From positions 598,931-662,930 of the forward strand of contig NMRA01000218.1 in NCBI GenBank assembly GCA_002633005.1: a stretch of 64,000 nt of DNA. Reading direction: 5' to 3'. The notes beneath the pieces were generated by a model. The model was given only the letters and a program-made list of their open reading frames with translations. It made no database searches and was not told where the DNA came from. The translations under genes and the position numbers were made by a program. Positions 60,316-64,000 of this stretch are shown one piece after another; positions within the stretch are counted from its first letter, which is position 1, and each line of letters starts with the position of its first letter. The DNA comes from Phoronis australis. Lineage: Eukaryota; Phoronida; Phoronidae.

Positions 60316-60603
60316 ACAGGCGTCCTCTGCTTCTGATCGTCCCTAATACGCTATATATAATACTGCAAGGTATGACACTCGGGACAAGGAATTCCACGGG
60401 TGCTTCACTTCAGCGATCTCACTGGAGCAAGACACCGTGAATGGTATTAGAAGAAAGAACAATTGCTCATGGTTTGTTGAAAACCTGTTTTTTTTGTAAA
60501 TTTATTGAGTTTTGTGTTTGATATGTACAGCTGAAGTGAAGCACCTGAGGAAATCTTTGTCCCAAGTGTCATAACTTGTAGTAAATATAGTGTATTGGGG
60601 ACA
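60316..60603. mobile_element. Foldback element; fragments repeated at 63205-63400
   Basis: The left arm (GCGTCCTCTGCTTCTGATCG..., CGGGTGCTTCACTTCAGC) is mirrored by GCTGAAGTGAAGCACCTGAG...GTGTATTGGGGAC. The inner part (ATTACCATTCACGGTG-like, AACAAACCATGA) recurs in the other orientation at 63290-63400. Confidence 0.75.
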
Positions 60604-63397
60604 TTCAGAAGTAGGCAACACGGAGCCCTGCTGCATGTGAACTTGGAATCTTGCTTAATCTCAAGATTAAGCAGAAGTGAGTGTTGCGTGAACTTGGAAT
60701 ACGCGAGGCAACTTGACAAGTTCATTCAAATAAGCCCGTTCATGTTCCTAAAAATTTGTACTGCACTAAATCAAGTTACATTTGAATAAAATGTCAATTT
60801 TAACCAACCTTTTCAACTCCGGTGATCAACAATAATCCATTTAGCCATTCACATACTCCTCTGGTTCAGCGACACAAGTTACGGTAAAGGAGAAAACGGT
60901 TGATCGCGAGGCCGATAGTTACAAAAATTCTTTTCAACGAATTCAAAATTCACCTTTTTGCCTTAAAGGATATTCAGTTCCAAGTTCACGCAACACTCAC
61001 TTCCGTTTTATCTCAAGTTCACGCACAGCAGCCCCTCGGTTGGCTGGTTGGGGGCGACAAGAGACAATACTTCCCATCGCTTTCTGTGGGCATTTTGTTC
61101 CAAGTATTTTAAACGGGTGGTAGGCCAAATCCGGCCACCGATTTTGAGTTTTTACCTCGTCAAAAATACATTCCACACTTAAAACTATTACTTAAAAAAG
61201 CGCTTACTTTCTTCATTGGTCCTTTATACTTCTATAAATATCTTCTATGAAGCTTAATGCAGTGTTCTCCACGACCCGTTTTGACTCGACACGGTAACGA
61301 GTTTGGATTTTATGCGTCAAGTTTAAAAATTGCCGCGCCAGGTTTAAAACTTTGTCTGGCTTGCTACCTCATCCTACAGCATCTAATCAGAGCTCGATTT
61401 TAATAACAATAAAGATAGTTCACAATACTGAAAGGCACTTAACAGTACCGTATTCGCCGTAATAAGGTGTCCGGGGCTCTTAGTAAAATTCGTTTCGAGG
61501 GGAGGCACTTGGTATTTGTAACCCAAGGTGGTTGAAACCTGGTCTCCAAAACGGGTGAAATCGGAAGCTAGGATTCATATAATTTACGCAACGTGATGTA
61601 TCTGAAGGCTATGACAGACTTTCTACATGGTGGCTCATTGCTATTAAATTTCATAGTTAAATTACGATCATTTTACAGAAAATTGTACTGAAATTCCAGG
61701 GCGAAAACTCGCTGATGCGCCCCTGCCTCGCGATCGTCGACACGGCAGTTTGAATAAAAATATAGTTTCGACTCAACAAATTACCTGAAATCCTCACTTA
61801 AGTTTTCCTAATAGCATCCCTAAGATTTTAAGTTGCTGAGGAGTCGGTATTAAGAATAATATAGGTTCAAATCTGCTCAACATCGTACCCAGTGAGTAAC
61901 ATGAGAAAAATCTCTGGAAGAACACACGTCGTAGTCACGAGACCTTTGTTTTGAAGATCGTCTGCGTGTGTGAGTGAGCAAGCACGTGCGTGTCATCAGC
62001 ATTCATTTGACGGAGTCAACGCAATGTAGGCCTAACAATTTAGGTGTGCATTGTAACTAAAGAAATAACACAAGCAGTACCACGAGAACGCCTTTTATTT
62101 AGCACTTGCTGACCACATCGGCACATCTACTGTTAAAACGTGCGAGAATTGTCTCGGTAGGGCGTAACGCTGAATAACATTGAGTCGCTGGGTGACGGGA
62201 TGTGTGACAGTCTGAGTTATTTTCTGGGAGATTCGGGGGCGGAGGTGTCTACTGTCAGTGGGGCATTTTATCAGGTATTTTACTTTAAAAACACCAATTA
62301 TGAATACATTACACAAGTGATTAACAAAGCAATCCCTCTTAAAAATAACATAACAGTTTGTGTGGCATTAGAACTTTCTGAATGTAGTGCAAATATTTTT
62401 TGCTTGCCGATTTGCTACCCATAGTTTCATGGATAGTTCCCGATGACAAGTGACAGGTATGTGGCGCCATGTGCTTTTAACAACAATTTTTTTATTCGTG
62501 AGACAGTCGTCAACTGCATGGGCACTTTGAGTGCGATTCGCGGTTTCCACGTGCAGGCCCTACAAAGTGTCAAAAAGTAGGTCACACCTGACCAGTTCAG
62601 TGTACACTTTTGAAACACTTATAAATACCACCAGTGGAGATGCTAGGGCTATAGACTAGAGAAAAGACAGTGTTGACTACTGATATTGAACTAGAAATTT
62701 GCCTCGAGTTTGGATTGGTATTGTGGAGAACAAACACTTTTAGTTGTGAGAACTTAGGTGACTTTGGCGAAGAAATCCAACTCCACTTTTTTGGTTGCTG
62801 TTAACTTTTTCATGAGGGGCGCGATAACCACAGTCACGTGAGTTAGGCAAAAGCTAGCGCAAGACTAAGCGAAGCACAAGACACTTGTGAAATAGCATGA
62901 GAAGGTATCAGGTGAAATTTGTAAGATTTGCGTGATTTCAGGTAACTTCCTCAAAATGGCACCCGGTAAGAGAAATTCGAGCAAAACGCGACACATTTTC
63001 ATCGATTTGTTCAAATTATCTTGAATGAATCGTCTCCAGACTTAATGAGTTGTTTATAACTCCATGTGTATATATGCACGTTTCATTTGATTTTATTTCC
63101 TGTATTTTGAAGTTCGTAACTTTTTGTGGGGATGTATTATCGCCCCTGTATGGCTGCGGCATTCATGGCGATGTAATTGCCTAGTTCAGAAGCTGAGGAC
63201 GCCTCTGGCCCACAGGCGTCCTCAGCTTCTGATCGTCCCCAATACACTACATATAATACTACAAGGTAGGACACTCCCGACTAGAATTTCCACGGGTGCT
63301 TCACTTCAGCCGTCCATAGCAAACATAAAACTCAATAAATTTACACAAAACAGGGGTTCAACAAACCATGAAGAATTGTTCTTTCTCCCAATACCAT

Positions 63398-63690
63398 TCA
63401 CGGTGTCCTGTTACGGCGACTTCGTAAAAAATTCGCAGTCAAAGAACAAAAATGTTCACAAAAAGCCCCCATTCACGTTCTCCCTAGGCCAGTCGAGGTC
63501 AAGGACGGTACGGAAATTGCCAGTGAGTTACGGAAGTAGCGACATCGTGACTTTACGCGACAAAGTGGCAATTTCCGTACCGTCCTCGACCTCGACGGGC
63601 CTAGGGAGAACGTGTGTGGGGGCTTTTTGTGAACATTTTTGTTCTTTGACTGCGAATTTCTTACGAAGTCGCCGTAACAGGACACCTAGG
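63398..63690. mobile_element. Foldback element with ~120-bp arms and GTGTCCTGTTACGGCGACTT ends
   Basis: The left arm 63398-63520 and right arm 63571-63690 are near-perfect inverted copies (CCTAGGGAGAACGTG..., GACGGTACGGAAATTGCC...). They surround about 50 bp. Both strands give spurious frames of similar sequence. Confidence 0.88.
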
Positions 63691-64000
63691 CAATGACCAT
63701 CGCCTCTGTTGGCCCGAACCAGAGGCGATGTAGAGGCTATTGGCGCTTTGTACGCCGGAAGCTTTTCGGCGAATTATGCCTCGCACCGACTAAACCATCA
63801 AAGTCACGTTGTTATAAATACCTTTTGCGCATAGAGGAACACCTTAGGAGGTTGTCGATGTGTTTAAGTCCTTCCAACTCCAACAAATACTCCCGTTATG
63901 AAACTTTTTCTTCGATCAGTCCCTATTTCAGTTCCCAAAATCGTGAAATCAAAATTTGCATTTTTTAACCAGGCCGAAGGTCAGAAGTTGCGATCCTACC
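63691..64000. repeat. Dispersed repeat, second copy of 21706-22020
   Basis: About 310 bp with only scattered mismatches to 21706-22020; it runs off the window. The frame encoded in both copies (start MTIASVGP) lacks known motifs and differs by a frameshift near the end. Confidence 0.85.

Noticed and set aside
63124-63696. 190-residue plus-strand frame and its minus-strand partner
   Set aside because: Both are produced by the arms of the inverted-repeat element at 63398-63690 and adjoining repeat sequence.

Overview
This is a piece of animal nuclear genome. Three intron-rich genes for highly conserved proteins (kinetochore, innate-signalling and chromatin) sit in AT-rich DNA full of small non-autonomous transposons, minisatellites and diverged tandem arrays. 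Introns are mostly 0.3-3 kb, and splice sites are canonical GT-AG. The protein sequences look like an invertebrate animal; a marine deuterostome such as a lancelet is my best guess, but no sequence here proves the species. The assembly is a mosaic: there are four single-n joins (16309, 22123, 24965, 50354) and one 224-base N run (49352-49575).

Layout. Positions 1-600 hold a broken LINE reverse transcriptase (minus strand). NDC80/HEC1 runs on the minus strand from 21344 to 4907 in 15 exons that splice in frame to a 625-residue protein. Its last intron and 3' flank hold a diverged tandem array whose core resembles the CTCF binding motif. From 21.4 to 30.5 kb there is no recognisable gene, only dispersed repeats, one artefact-like duplication and a 1.5 kb array built around GTACGTACACTAC. 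A TAB2/TAB3-type TAK1-binding adaptor runs on the plus strand from 30544 to 41152 in 7 exons (617 residues). It has an N-terminal CUE domain, a coiled coil, a polyproline run, an NZF zinc finger and an unusual 107-residue C-terminal extension. RBBP4/7 (histone-binding WD40 protein) runs on the minus strand from 59111 to 46741. Ten of its exons are found; the short first coding exon is not. The right end (59.1-64 kb) is packed with foldback elements and other repeats.

The genes are not an operon. NDC80 and TAB are divergent (starts 9.2 kb apart), and TAB and RBBP4 are convergent (stop codons 5.6 kb apart). They work separately: NDC80 in spindle attachment, TAB in ubiquitin-dependent TAK1 activation, RBBP4 in chromatin complexes.

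Two cross-cutting observations stand out. First, three tandem duplications (14931-17690, 23214-26384, 47278-52645) each have a single n exactly at the join. Their coding copies differ only at synonymous sites, and their introns differ by indels, a VNTR and a transposon insertion. They look like two haplotypes laid end to end, not real duplications, and they duplicate NDC80 exon 5 and RBBP4 exons 9-10 in frame. Second, six independent minisatellites lie directly on or within about 20 bases of splice sites in all three genes. In TAB, the arrays multiply both the donor and the acceptor of one intron.
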